This document shows positions 36,080-45,728 of a stretch of 64,000 nt of DNA, in pieces. The position numbers and the translations under genes were made by a program. The notes under the pieces were generated by a model. It worked only from the letters and a program-made list of their open reading frames with translations, made no database searches and had not been told where the DNA came from. Every line of letters starts with the position of its first letter. Within the stretch, counting starts at the first letter, position 1. Source of the DNA: Legionella saoudiensis (lineage in GTDB: Bacteria > Pseudomonadota > Gammaproteobacteria > Legionellales > Legionellaceae); the NCBI RefSeq assembly GCF_001465875.1, contig NZ_LN901324.1:1696501-1760500 (forward strand), given 5' to 3'.

Positions 36080-37483
36080 ATGATCAATACACGAGTTACT
36101 GGCTTTCTTCTCGCTTTTTATTTCATGGTGCTATTAGGGTTAGCACCCATCAATTTATTGTCTTTTGATACCTATTATTATTGGGAATGGAGCCGTCACC
36201 TCGCTCTATCTTATTATGATGGCTCTCCCATGATCGCCTATTTAATAAAACTGGCCACATCAGCATGGGGTCATACTCTTTTTGCGCTAAGCCTCGTAGG
36301 CATTTTAACTGCAGCGCTTACCAGTTGGATTATCTATAAAACCGCTCGCTTTTTTTTATCGAAAGAAGCCAGCTACATTGCTACTCTTTCTTGGCTATTT
36401 TCCCCGCTAGTAACCCTTGATATATTAAAACAAACAACTTATGACACACCACTTACCTTATTTTGGGCCCTCACCCTTTACTTCACTGTAAAATTTTTAA
36501 AAACAAATAACAATAAAGAACTCTATCTTATTGGGGCCAGCACTGGGTTAATGATGCTGTCTAAATATTCTGGCATCGTCTTAATTCTTGCTCTGCTCCT
36601 TTTCCTCATATCCAGCCCTTATCGCTCAATTTTTAAAAACAAACATTTTTATTTGTCTTTATTGTTATCACTTGGCATTTTTAGTCCTGTTATTATTTGG
36701 AATTATCAACATCAATGGCAATCCTTTATTTATCAACTCACAACCCATCAGCTCCATGCTGAAGCTAATCCTCTTGTGAGTGCAGGAAAAACTTTTATTG
36801 AACTATTTCTTCCTTGTCTGAATGTGATGCTTATACCCCCATTTTTATGGGGAACAGGGACATCAGATATGAAGAATGGGCTAATCGTAAAATTATGTCG
36901 GATTGTGAGCATTACCTTTCTTTGTTTTTACTTATATACCGCAAGTAAAGCAGAAATCCGCGAATATTGGCTCGCACCCTATTTAATTAGCAGTGCTCTA
37001 TTATTAGGATACTGTTTTGAAGTCTTTTCTTATCGTAAATTAGCCAGCGCTCTAGTTGGAATTTATGTGTTAATAAGTTTTTTTATTGTTATTGATAATA
37101 ACCATACTTATCCTATCGTTAAATCAAAAAAGCTTATAGCCTACCATTTAATTAAACAATTCAATGCAGATTATCCTTTACTAACCGCACCAGTTTTAAC
37201 CTCAGGCTGGTTTGCCGCCAGAATGCTATTTTTCCTTAACCATAATCCCACCGTTTATACTTTAGGTTGCGATACCCAACAAAATCAATACGCGGAATGG
37301 AGTACTGCCATTCATCAGCAAATTAACGAGAAAACGTTAAAAGAAGCGTTATATATTGATATTTATGACCGTAGTGCTTGCCTAGCACAGCATTTTTCCC
37401 AATGTCAAAGAATACCTACACGTAATTATGCGTTTAAACAGAAAGAATATAGCCTTTATGTTTATCGCTGTTCGAACCCTTAA
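36080..37483 (+). CDS. Polyprenyl-phosphate-sugar dependent membrane glycosyltransferase (GT83/PMT_2)
   Basis: 467-aa multi-spanning protein. The first periplasmic loop has the acidic and aromatic signature SFDTYYYWEWSRHLALSYYD followed by GSPMIAYLIKLAT, as in PMT_2/ArnT-like enzymes; about ten hydrophobic segments follow, then a soluble tail with cysteines (DIYDRSACLAQHFSQCQR). I use the ATG at 36080; a GTG at 36065 is also possible. It pairs with the upstream GT2-GtrA gene, so the two probably decorate one cell-surface glycan or lipid. The acceptor is unknown. Confidence 0.83.
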   Translation: MINTRVTGFLLAFYFMVLLGLAPINLLSFDTYYYWEWSRHLALSYYDGSPMIAYLIKLATSAWGHTLFALSLVGILTAALTSWIIYKTARFFLSKEASYIATLSWLFSPLVTLDILKQTTYDTPLTLFWALTLYFTVKFLKTNNNKELYLIGASTGLMMLSKYSGIVLILALLLFLISSPYRSIFKNKHFYLSLLLSLGIFSPVIIWNYQHQWQSFIYQLTTHQLHAEANPLVSAGKTFIELFLPCLNVMLIPPFLWGTGTSDMKNGLIVKLCRIVSITFLCFYLYTASKAEIREYWLAPYLISSALLLGYCFEVFSYRKLASALVGIYVLISFFIVIDNNHTYPIVKSKKLIAYHLIKQFNADYPLLTAPVLTSGWFAARMLFFLNHNPTVYTLGCDTQQNQYAEWSTAIHQQINEKTLKEALYIDIYDRSACLAQHFSQCQRIPTRNYAFKQKEYSLYVYRCSNP

Positions 37484-37768
37484 TTCGCCATAAAAGATAA
37501 GCTGCAAGCGGTAACAGTTTATGTAAAAAATTGCATTTTTTCCGACACTTAGACTACCCCTCAAATAAATGGTAAAGATATAGTCAAGATGCACCTTTTT
37601 TCAACATTGCCTGCTATCCTTAAATGACAATAATAATTCGAATTCAGCCAAACATTTTTCGTTTAGCATTAGCAGGAAGCCTTCAAGTACTTTCTTGAAA
37701 CCCTATTTAAAGGCATGGACGCATTTAAATCATAAAAAACTGTTCAAGACCTGGCGATAGGAGCATGT

Positions 37769-40159
37769 ATGAGTAGTTTGTTACCAAGCAAATCGGATGT
37801 AGATGCACAAGGAATTTTTATCAAACAATTTTTATCAGATGCCCCCCCTTATCTCGCGCTTCCCACAGACAAGCCCAGACCCCCAGAATTAAAACTAACC
37901 CGAGCAGATTTTGAATGCATGCTTCCATTTGAAATAATTCATGAACTTAAAAACAAATTTTCCGGATATCCAACTGCTGATATTTTAATTGCTTCATTTA
38001 ATATCCTGCTTTATCAGTATACTCACCAAGCAGATATTATTATTGGCGCAGCCCTTAAAACACACCAAGAGCAACGGTCAGAACAGAATTATGATTTTGC
38101 TCCAATTCCCCTGCATTACCATATTGAGGGCAATACCAAATTTGAAGAAATATTGAATGCCGGAAAAAATCTACTCCAAGATGCCAATAAGATAAAATCA
38201 CTCAGTAGAGAACAAATATTAAGCCGCTTGAATATTTATGATTGCCCAAGCTGCTCTCCCCTCTTTCAGGTACTATTTTATTACTCAACCCAAGAGGACT
38301 TAAGAAATATTTCTATATATAACAATAACTTAATGCAAAAATCCGATCTTTGTGCTTCGATCAGAGAAACTAATGCAACACTCAATTGCAGCCTTAACTA
38401 CAATACCAGTCTTTTTGAAAAAGAAACGATTGAACGTATGGCCCGTCAATGGCAAGTGATTATTAGCCAGTTATTAACGAATAATGAAATTTTAACCAAA
38501 GATTTGCTCAAATTGCACGAAATTGATGCCCAACAAATTTCCCTATGGAATCAAACTGAATTTGGACCTATTGAAAAACGCCCGATACAAGTCTTATTTG
38601 AAGAAGCAGTTGTCCTTAACCCAACAGCCGTAGCCTTAATGCACGAAGGTTTTACTTTAAGTTATAAGCAACTCAACCAAAGAGCCAATCAACTCGCTGC
38701 CCATCTTCTCAGTTATTACGTAAACAATTTTCCTGAAAATAAATTAATGGGTATTTGTTTGGATAAAAGCATTGATACCATTGTCAGTATTCTTGCTATC
38801 TTAAAAGCCGGTTTTGGTTATGTGCCCCTCGATCCTATTAACCCGTTAAGTAAATTACACTACATCATTGATGATACGAACTTGACTCATATTCTTACCG
38901 ATCAGCGTCATGCGCAGGAATTTGCTACGTTAGAAAAACCAGAGTTACAACTTTATTGTCTAGATGCCCAGCATCAAGACATCAGCTGGCAATCGATGGA
39001 GAATTTAGCATTAGATTATCAATGCAGCGATGTGGCCTACGTTCTTTATACCTCAGGCTCCAGTGGTAAAGCCAAAGGTGTTATGGTAGAACAATCCAGT
39101 GTAGTTAATGCATTAAAATGGCTACAGCGTCAATTTACCTTGAAAGAGGATGATCGAGTCTTACAATTCACCCCTTATGGTTATGATAATTCCATCAGTG
39201 AAATTTTCTGGCCATTAATTCACGGACTTCCAGTAGTAATACCTAAGAGCTGTCAAGCCAATGATTTTGACTATTTAATCACCTGTATTAATCAAAACAA
39301 AGTAACCACGATGCAAATTGGGCCGGTTTTATTGAATAGTTTTATCGAATATTTAACCCCTGATAATAAATCCCAAGTGACCAGTTTACGGCGTATTTTT
39401 ACAGGTGGTGCAGATTTAACCCGACACTTAAAAGAAAAAATCCTCCAAAAATTAAATATTAATCTTTATATTACTTATGGATTAACGGAAACACCGGTAA
39501 CAACCTGCCGTCGCTTGTGCAGCCTAGATAAGCATAAAGATAGGAACTGCGAGCCCATTGGTAATTTAGTCAATAACTTAAAGTTCTATGTTCTTGATGA
39601 TTACATGCAGCCCGTCCCTGTAGGCGTTTACGGCGAACTTTATGTTGGTGGTATCGGTATTGCTAAAGGCTATGTGAACAATCAAGTATTAACTCAAGAG
39701 CGATTCATACACAACCCATTTGCCAGTCCCGCTGAGTTAAACGCAAATTTTAATACTCGTTTATATAGAACAGGAGATTATGTGCGCTGGTTGCCTAATG
39801 GAGATTTGGAGTATTTGGGTCGTTCAAATGGCGGTATGCGTATTAGTGGCTATAGCATTCCTTTGAATGAAATAGAGGCTTGTTTGATGACCTTTTCCTT
39901 AATAAAAGAAGTGGTGGTTTTGCTTTATACCAACGCCTTTGCAAAAACCATGGTTGTCGCTTTTTTCACCTTAAAAAAACAATTCATGCATACAGAGTTT
40001 CAGACTGATGTCATGGATTCAGAGTTAAAAAACCATATTGCCCATCATTTGCCAAGCTTTATGATGCCAGAATTATTTATCAAACTGGAACAAATGCCAT
40101 TAACGGCTAATGGGAAAATTGACAGACAACTTTTATTAAAAATACCACAAACAACTTAA
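37769..40159 (+). CDS. NRPS fragment: C-terminal half of a condensation domain plus adenylation domain
   Basis: 796 aa. Residues ~40-250 resemble only the second half of a condensation domain; the HHxxxDG motif is absent. Residues ~265-795 are a full adenylation domain: A3 YTSGSSGKAKGV (~430), A4 region YDNSISEIFW with Asp for alpha-amino binding, A5 YGLTETP, A7 YRTGD (~666), A8 region GRSNGGMRISGYSIPLNEIE, and A10 Lys in PLTANGKIDR (~780). It ends there, with no carrier or thioesterase domain. It would activate an amino acid as the adenylate, but no loading partner is in the window. AGGAG lies five bases before the ATG. Substrate unknown. Confidence 0.87.
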   Translation: MSSLLPSKSDVDAQGIFIKQFLSDAPPYLALPTDKPRPPELKLTRADFECMLPFEIIHELKNKFSGYPTADILIASFNILLYQYTHQADIIIGAALKTHQEQRSEQNYDFAPIPLHYHIEGNTKFEEILNAGKNLLQDANKIKSLSREQILSRLNIYDCPSCSPLFQVLFYYSTQEDLRNISIYNNNLMQKSDLCASIRETNATLNCSLNYNTSLFEKETIERMARQWQVIISQLLTNNEILTKDLLKLHEIDAQQISLWNQTEFGPIEKRPIQVLFEEAVVLNPTAVALMHEGFTLSYKQLNQRANQLAAHLLSYYVNNFPENKLMGICLDKSIDTIVSILAILKAGFGYVPLDPINPLSKLHYIIDDTNLTHILTDQRHAQEFATLEKPELQLYCLDAQHQDISWQSMENLALDYQCSDVAYVLYTSGSSGKAKGVMVEQSSVVNALKWLQRQFTLKEDDRVLQFTPYGYDNSISEIFWPLIHGLPVVIPKSCQANDFDYLITCINQNKVTTMQIGPVLLNSFIEYLTPDNKSQVTSLRRIFTGGADLTRHLKEKILQKLNINLYITYGLTETPVTTCRRLCSLDKHKDRNCEPIGNLVNNLKFYVLDDYMQPVPVGVYGELYVGGIGIAKGYVNNQVLTQERFIHNPFASPAELNANFNTRLYRTGDYVRWLPNGDLEYLGRSNGGMRISGYSIPLNEIEACLMTFSLIKEVVVLLYTNAFAKTMVVAFFTLKKQFMHTEFQTDVMDSELKNHIAHHLPSFMMPELFIKLEQMPLTANGKIDRQLLLKIPQTT

Positions 40160-40204
40160 ATAGAGTTATAACAAATTAAAATAATGAACTAAGAAGCAGA
40201 AAAT

Positions 40205-40987
40205 ATGCACATTATCACTTACTTACTTGTTGGAATAACTAGCGGCTTGCTTTCAGGCATGCTGGGTACGGGTACTGCAATTATCGTCATCCCTGCGTTG
40301 ATTTGGTTTTTACCTCAACATGGCGTGACGAGTGGTATGGCAGTACATATGGCTATAGGCACCAGCCTTGCCGTGGTTTTAGTAATTTCAATATACAATA
40401 TTTGGATTCAACATAAGCATCAAAATATTGAATGGCATTTTACTCAAATTATTGGCCCTGGTTGCTTGATTGGTGCCTTAATTGGCGCCGCATTAGGTGT
40501 AATTATCCCCGGATATGTGATTAAGTATTTGTTTGTATTTGTTTTAATCATTGTTCTTTATACTTTATATCTTAAAAAAGAACCTAAAACCGCGCAAAAA
40601 GCTTCCAATATGAAATTAGCGCTGACGGGGAGTGGCATTTCTGGTATTGCCAGTTTAACAGGCGCAGGTATCGGCAACCTCATGGTTCCTTATTTATATC
40701 GACAAGGAATTGCCTTTCAAAAGGCAATTGCGACCTCAGTGGCCTGTTCTTTGTTTTATAGTACTAGCGCATTAACTATTTACATGCTTGCAGGCGTTTT
40801 TCAGTCGCATTATATGGCGAATCCCCTGCTCTACATTAATGCCCCTGCATTTCTGGCAATTACCGGCATGTCACTGATATTCACACGGTTAGGAGTAAAA
40901 CTGGCTCAAGGGATACCGCCAAGTACATTAAAAATTATCTTTAGTATTTATTTGGTTATTACGAGTATTTTAATACTGGCTAAATGA
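40205..40987 (+). CDS. TauE/SafE family membrane permease
   Basis: 260-aa inner-membrane protein with about eight helices and the two TauE glycine-rich repeats, GITSGLLSGMLGTGTAIIVIP and SGISGIASLTGAGIGNLMVP (each within one half). The family exports or imports small organic acids or sulfur oxyanions; the substrate here is not determined. It lies 45 bases after the NRPS-like gene and 56 bases before pxpB. Because pxpBC act on 5-oxoproline, transport of an organic acid linked to that pathway is possible. Confidence 0.85.
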   Translation: MHIITYLLVGITSGLLSGMLGTGTAIIVIPALIWFLPQHGVTSGMAVHMAIGTSLAVVLVISIYNIWIQHKHQNIEWHFTQIIGPGCLIGALIGAALGVIIPGYVIKYLFVFVLIIVLYTLYLKKEPKTAQKASNMKLALTGSGISGIASLTGAGIGNLMVPYLYRQGIAFQKAIATSVACSLFYSTSALTIYMLAGVFQSHYMANPLLYINAPAFLAITGMSLIFTRLGVKLAQGIPPSTLKIIFSIYLVITSILILAK

Positions 40988-41043
40988 ATTGAGGGTAATA
41001 AAGCAATTATTATTACGAGCACAGTACAAGAGGATGATTAAAA

Positions 41044-41739
41044 ATGAGTTTTGCGCATGACTATCAGATTGTACCATTGGGTGATTCAGGGCTGACCATC
41101 TATTTAACGACCGATGAGATTTCAGAAACTGCTCATCAACAGATTCAAACCTTATGGATGAAAATTGAACAGATCACCATCAACGGTCTTATCGAATGCG
41201 TTCCAGCATACGCAAGTCTTGCTCTCTATTATGACCCACGAAAAATTAATTTTAAACAACTAAAAGCGCTGGTCCAGGAACAAATACAGCTCTGCGTGCA
41301 ACAAACGACAAGTCAAACTCATCGCCGTATTAAAATTCCTGTCTGTTATGATCCTGAATTTGCCCCAGATATTGAACTGATGGCGATACAGCTTAATTTA
41401 ACCATTGAACAAATTATTAAACTTCACACCAGTAGGAGTTACCTCGTCTATATGTTAGGCTTTATACCAGGTTTTGCTTATTTAGGAAAATTGCCAGAAA
41501 CCCTAGTCGTTGCCCGCCATGCAACCCCAAGGCTAGTTATTCCTGCAGGTAGCGTTGGTATTGCCGGCTATCAAACCGCCATTTACCCGGTAAAATCACC
41601 TGCTGGTTGGCAATTGATTGGGCGAACGCCATTAACCTTATTAAGTAATAATCAAGATGCCCCTACTTTACTCCAGCCCGGGGATCAAGTAAGTTTTCAA
41701 CCTATTGATAAACAGGAATTTTTAGATTTGGAACCCTAA
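41044..41739 (+). CDS. pxpB: 5-oxoprolinase subunit PxpB (KipI family)
   Basis: 231-aa protein similar to E. coli PxpB (218) and B. subtilis KipI. Signature stretches: LGDSGLTIYL at the start, VPAYASLALYYDP, PVCYDPEFAPDIE, MLGFIPGFAYLGKLPE and RLVIPAGSVGIAGYQTAIYP. With PxpC (and PxpA) it hydrolyses 5-oxoproline to glutamate at the cost of ATP. AAGAGGA precedes the ATG by nine bases. pxpC follows after 5 bases. Confidence 0.93.
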   Translation: MSFAHDYQIVPLGDSGLTIYLTTDEISETAHQQIQTLWMKIEQITINGLIECVPAYASLALYYDPRKINFKQLKALVQEQIQLCVQQTTSQTHRRIKIPVCYDPEFAPDIELMAIQLNLTIEQIIKLHTSRSYLVYMLGFIPGFAYLGKLPETLVVARHATPRLVIPAGSVGIAGYQTAIYPVKSPAGWQLIGRTPLTLLSNNQDAPTLLQPGDQVSFQPIDKQEFLDLEP

Positions 41740-41744
41740 CAAAT

Positions 41745-42800
41745 ATGCTGATCTTACATCCAGGTTTATGCACTTCAATTCAAGATTTAGGTCGTTTTGG
41801 TTATCAAAAATTAGGCTTCAGCCCTAGTGGCGCGATGGATTCCCGCGCTTTACGTATGGCTAATATTTTAGTGGGTAATGCAGAACACGAAGCCGCATTA
41901 GAAATTACCGTCGCCGGCCCGGAACTGGTTTTTCAAGAAGATACTATTATTGCACTGTGTGGCGCCAATATTTGTCCATCAATTAATGGTGAACCCATCC
42001 CTAATTGGAAGCCTATATTAGTCTCTAAAAATAGTCATTTAAAATTTGGTCAACTCAAAACTGGCTGCCGAGCTTATTTAGCAGTGGCAGGAGGCATTGA
42101 TAGCACTGCATTTTTATCCAGCAAAAGCACATACAGCCATATTGCTATTCCTGGTATAGCAAAGGGTACGGTGGCGAAAAATGAACTAATAAAAGTAAAT
42201 CAGCCCAGCCCTTTAACCCAACAGGTTATTACCCATATCCTCAATAATCAAAGTCAATTAGCACATATTCAGCGACACGAAGAATTTATTGAATTTAACT
42301 GGGCTATTAATTATTCACATTTCTATCCCGACTTAACTAAAGAACATCACGTACAAGTTATCTTACATCCACAATTATCTCTTTTGACCTTGGAGAGTAT
42401 CGCCGCCTTCTTTAGTGAAGCTTATCAGGTAAGCCAAGCTTCAGATCGGATGGGCTATCGTTTAGAGGGCCCTGTTTTGGAGTTTGATACTTCTAAAACT
42501 ATTTTATCGAATCCAGTCAATATGGGAAGTATTGAGGTGCCTGCCGATGGACATCCGATTATCCTCATGACCGAACGAGCAACTATTGGCGGCTACCCAA
42601 TGATTGGCACCGCCAATAGCACCTCGCTACCTATCCTCGCCCAGAGCAAGCCTGGAGATACCCTGCGGTTTGCGATGATTACGGTAGAACATGCTCAGAA
42701 AAAGCTATTACAAGAAGAACAGGCTATTATGACGATGAAGCAAATCGTTCTTTCTAATTACCAGCAGATTGTGGAATCAATAATTCATCAGAAAAAATAG
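41745..42800 (+). CDS. pxpC: 5-oxoprolinase subunit PxpC (biotin-dependent carboxylase-like, KipA family)
   Basis: 351-aa partner of PxpB. The N-terminus GLCTSIQDLGRFGYQKLGF and SGAMDSRALRMANILVGN, then ALEITVAGPELVF and later SDRMGYRLEGP, VNMGSIEVPADGHPIILM and GGYPMIGT, are diagnostic. Slightly longer than E. coli PxpC (310). No pxpA (LamB/YcsF) gene is in this operon or elsewhere in the window, so the third subunit would have to come from another locus. Confidence 0.93.
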   Translation: MLILHPGLCTSIQDLGRFGYQKLGFSPSGAMDSRALRMANILVGNAEHEAALEITVAGPELVFQEDTIIALCGANICPSINGEPIPNWKPILVSKNSHLKFGQLKTGCRAYLAVAGGIDSTAFLSSKSTYSHIAIPGIAKGTVAKNELIKVNQPSPLTQQVITHILNNQSQLAHIQRHEEFIEFNWAINYSHFYPDLTKEHHVQVILHPQLSLLTLESIAAFFSEAYQVSQASDRMGYRLEGPVLEFDTSKTILSNPVNMGSIEVPADGHPIILMTERATIGGYPMIGTANSTSLPILAQSKPGDTLRFAMITVEHAQKKLLQEEQAIMTMKQIVLSNYQQIVESIIHQKK

Positions 42801-42835
42801 CCTATTGTTTGCAAGCAGCTTGGCGAATAACGCCG

Positions 42836-42866
42836 TAGCCCGTATTACACTTGCGCTAATAGGCTA
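42836..42866. terminator. Hairpin between pxpC and the convergent 843-aa protein gene
   Basis: TAGCC-CG-TATTA (42836-42847) pairs with TAATA-GGCTA (42857-42866), leaving a 2-base bulge. It resembles the TAGCCCG-type intergenic palindrome also seen at 53974. No T-tract, so termination is only a guess. Confidence 0.45.
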
Positions 42867-42906
42867 TAGTTGCGGTAACATTTTTTAAGTAAGCGAGAAG
42901 ATTACT

Positions 42907-45438
42907 TTAATTACTAGGAGAGCATTTGTGTGAGTTTCCTTCTGTTACTGCGTTCACAAATCGCGCCAACTCTTTTAACTCGCCTTCAAACTTTTTTAAT
43001 AAGGTAAACAAACGACTACCCGGCGCCGATGAAAAAAAGAAACGAAAAGAAAAGGACTCCTCCTCAATTTTTTTCTTCTCCCGCCGAATTAAATCCAGAA
43101 ACTCCTCCAGTGATGTCTGAGGATTACGGAATTTTTCCATTAATTTTTCTATAGCCTGTAGACGGCTACTATTAGTGCATTGAGCAGCATAGCGCTCTAA
43201 GTCATTAATGAAAGTCGAGGTTTTGTCACTTATTAATCCCGACAACTCCGTAAAGGTACAGGATAAATGGCCTGAGAGTTGTGCAGTAACTACTTGACGC
43301 TCTTCTCTCTCTAAGGAAAAAAACAAATCGTGAAGGTCAGAAAATGAATGAATAAATGCTCTATAATTCACCGTAGAAAGTGCCCGAAGTCGAGCTGCAG
43401 AAGGAAGAACAATTAACCAACGATGCAAAAGTGCTCTATCCGCAATTAAATCAGAAAACTCAACAAAAGCGTCACTTTTACAATTTATGCTTTCCAGTAA
43501 TATACCTAAGTGCTGACTATCGGTTACCCACATTTTTAATTGTGGTTTGACATGCTCGAGAATAGTCTCGTGCATTAAAACTTTATTCTCCCAATGTTGC
43601 AGAAATTTTAACAGTGCATCAAAGCCAGTAATTGTCTTTATGCTCTCTACGTATCGGCCCAGAAAATACTTTTTGCTCTCATTACCCCAGGCGTGACGCC
43701 ATGTAGAGTAAGTAAGGGGCGAGAACCATTGGGATAATTGTTCAAAGAAAGCGTCAATTAGCAAGTTTGGATGCCCTTTAACCCCATGAGTAAAAAGCCT
43801 TGAAAAATCAAAACCCTTAAACAATTCCTGGAGTCTTGGTTGTAAATAAGACAACATAACAGTAAGTTGCGTTTCATTATAATTAACCATTAAAGAAATA
43901 CATTCATCGCCATATTTCACGCCATCGCACATGAGCTTGAAGTAATCTTGCTCAAAACGTTGCCTAAGTTCTGACTTTAAAGCATAGAAAATAAAATTAT
44001 ATTGTTGCGGTTCATCACGAATGAGCTCTACGATTTCTGAAGAATTAGCCTGGATAATAATTTCTTGTTTTTCTGCCAAAAAATGTGGCAGTACCTTATG
44101 TAATTTATGCACCTTAAACGGCAATTGACTTAATCTCGTTCCCAGGCAGTTCAATACTGCTGCAAATAATTGTAGATTGATAGGAATTAATGAGAGCAAA
44201 TCGCGCATTTCACATAATTCGGGTGTTATTATTTGCGATGTTCTCAATATCGGATACTCTGCAACCGTCATTAATTGAGCCAACTTATACCACCAATTAT
44301 CATCATCAAACCCCAGGCTTTGGCCACGCGTATTTAAAGCCTGTAATGCGGCATTGCATAATCCCTGCAAATCAGAGGGTGTTGATGTGGCAGTTGTCTG
44401 CTCATTAAGGCTAATGGTGAATAATTGTGGATGCTGTATTAAATACTCATCAAGGGCCTGAGAAATTTGATCGACACAAGGAAAAATATCCTCATTCTTT
44501 TGGCGCAGGGATTCTTCATCAGTAAGCTCGCATCCGAGACAGCGAGCAAATAAAGTTAAAAAATAACATTCTAGCGTGGCGTTTTTATAACCATAATGTT
44601 TCAGTTTTAAATGAGCTACCTGCGCTTTAGTCTCTTCAGGCAATGCCCTCCATAAGCCATAAAAAGTCTGAATAGGACCTGCAAGTACTTCATTATCAGC
44701 AATATGCTCCGTTCCAGCATCCCCCACCGCTCCCCTTTTCAAGTCCCGAGCCAATTTTCTAATAGCAAAACCAATACTTTGATCATCAAACTGCTGATTA
44801 TGTTTTTGCTTTAACGCATGCATATAGACACGACTCGCTTCGCCTCCTATCTGCTCCAGAGTTAAAAAATCCCGTCCGCCTAGCTTATATTGAAGCGCTG
44901 TTAAATCCTTTTGAAAATCGGGAAAGAGTACATTTGTATTTACTTTTGCTTGATTAAAAATTTCTGCTACTGGAATTAGTTGAGGCTTTGTTTTCCTTTG
45001 GCTTAACGCATAGAGCTCAAGAGGAAGATGCCCTTCCTCTTCGGTTTCCTCTTTCAAAGAAAAACCCATGGGTCGACAAAATTGCCAGACTGAAGGCATT
45101 AACATTGTCAAAACCGCTTCATCCGGTTTGGCAATTGCTTCTGCAACCTTAAGGCACAGCTGATTGATTGGTAAAAAAGGATGATTCAAATAGGCAATAC
45201 TGCTTTTTTCTCCAACCAGCTCTCCTCGCTTGAGTAAATATCTTCTAATAAGTTGCTCAATTGCCTCCTGTTCGCTGTCAAAATCAACTTGTTGAACCAG
45301 CTTTTTAAAGAAGTCGAAACCCACCTCCGTCTCTAATTTCATCCAGTAAATTTCTTTTTCATTAAATGAGTCAGAAAAAATAAGGGGTAACTTTTGACAT
45401 TCCTCTATGAATTGAAGCAACTGCACTCTTGATAACAT
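42907..45438 (-). CDS. Unknown 843-aa protein, effector candidate
   Basis: Very large soluble helical protein; no family recognised. It opens MLSRVQLLQFIEECQKLPLI, carries several Leu-rich helical arrays (LRALSTVNYRAFIHSFSDLH) and a basic/acidic coiled segment near residue 785 (EEFLDLIRREKKKIEEESFS), then a short tail ending NSHKCSPSN. No signal peptide or membrane helix. The ATG at 45438 is chosen over a GTG six bases upstream because AGGAG lies five bases ahead. Size, monocistronic setting and lack of homologs I know fit a Legionella effector, but its tail is not a clear secretion signal. Confidence 0.68.
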   Translation of the reverse strand: MLSRVQLLQFIEECQKLPLIFSDSFNEKEIYWMKLETEVGFDFFKKLVQQVDFDSEQEAIEQLIRRYLLKRGELVGEKSSIAYLNHPFLPINQLCLKVAEAIAKPDEAVLTMLMPSVWQFCRPMGFSLKEETEEEGHLPLELYALSQRKTKPQLIPVAEIFNQAKVNTNVLFPDFQKDLTALQYKLGGRDFLTLEQIGGEASRVYMHALKQKHNQQFDDQSIGFAIRKLARDLKRGAVGDAGTEHIADNEVLAGPIQTFYGLWRALPEETKAQVAHLKLKHYGYKNATLECYFLTLFARCLGCELTDEESLRQKNEDIFPCVDQISQALDEYLIQHPQLFTISLNEQTTATSTPSDLQGLCNAALQALNTRGQSLGFDDDNWWYKLAQLMTVAEYPILRTSQIITPELCEMRDLLSLIPINLQLFAAVLNCLGTRLSQLPFKVHKLHKVLPHFLAEKQEIIIQANSSEIVELIRDEPQQYNFIFYALKSELRQRFEQDYFKLMCDGVKYGDECISLMVNYNETQLTVMLSYLQPRLQELFKGFDFSRLFTHGVKGHPNLLIDAFFEQLSQWFSPLTYSTWRHAWGNESKKYFLGRYVESIKTITGFDALLKFLQHWENKVLMHETILEHVKPQLKMWVTDSQHLGILLESINCKSDAFVEFSDLIADRALLHRWLIVLPSAARLRALSTVNYRAFIHSFSDLHDLFFSLEREERQVVTAQLSGHLSCTFTELSGLISDKTSTFINDLERYAAQCTNSSRLQAIEKLMEKFRNPQTSLEEFLDLIRREKKKIEEESFSFRFFFSSAPGSRLFTLLKKFEGELKELARFVNAVTEGNSHKCSPSN

Positions 45439-45728
45439 AATCACTCCTAATAATGATGGCTAATATTAGCAGTAATTTTGTTCTTATAAAAAGCAGATTG
45501 TTCTGCGAATATTGGTTATCAGTAATTAATTTTTTAATACTTTATATTCATAAAGCTACTCAATAAAACTCGCCCTTGCGGTTGCATTATTCCCATAGTG
45601 TTCTAAAACTTACATGTAGAGATTAAATCTCGCGCATTATTTAAGTGATTTGTCCATATCTGTTTTAAACTCAGCATCAAGAAATTATCTTATCGTAAAG
45701 TGGTGATTATATTTCCAAGGAGGATATT

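Noticed and set aside
45525..45545. PmrA-type TTAAT direct repeat upstream of the low-complexity protein gene
   Set aside because: The two TTAAT units are 8 bases apart rather than the 11 expected; AT-rich chance match is likely.
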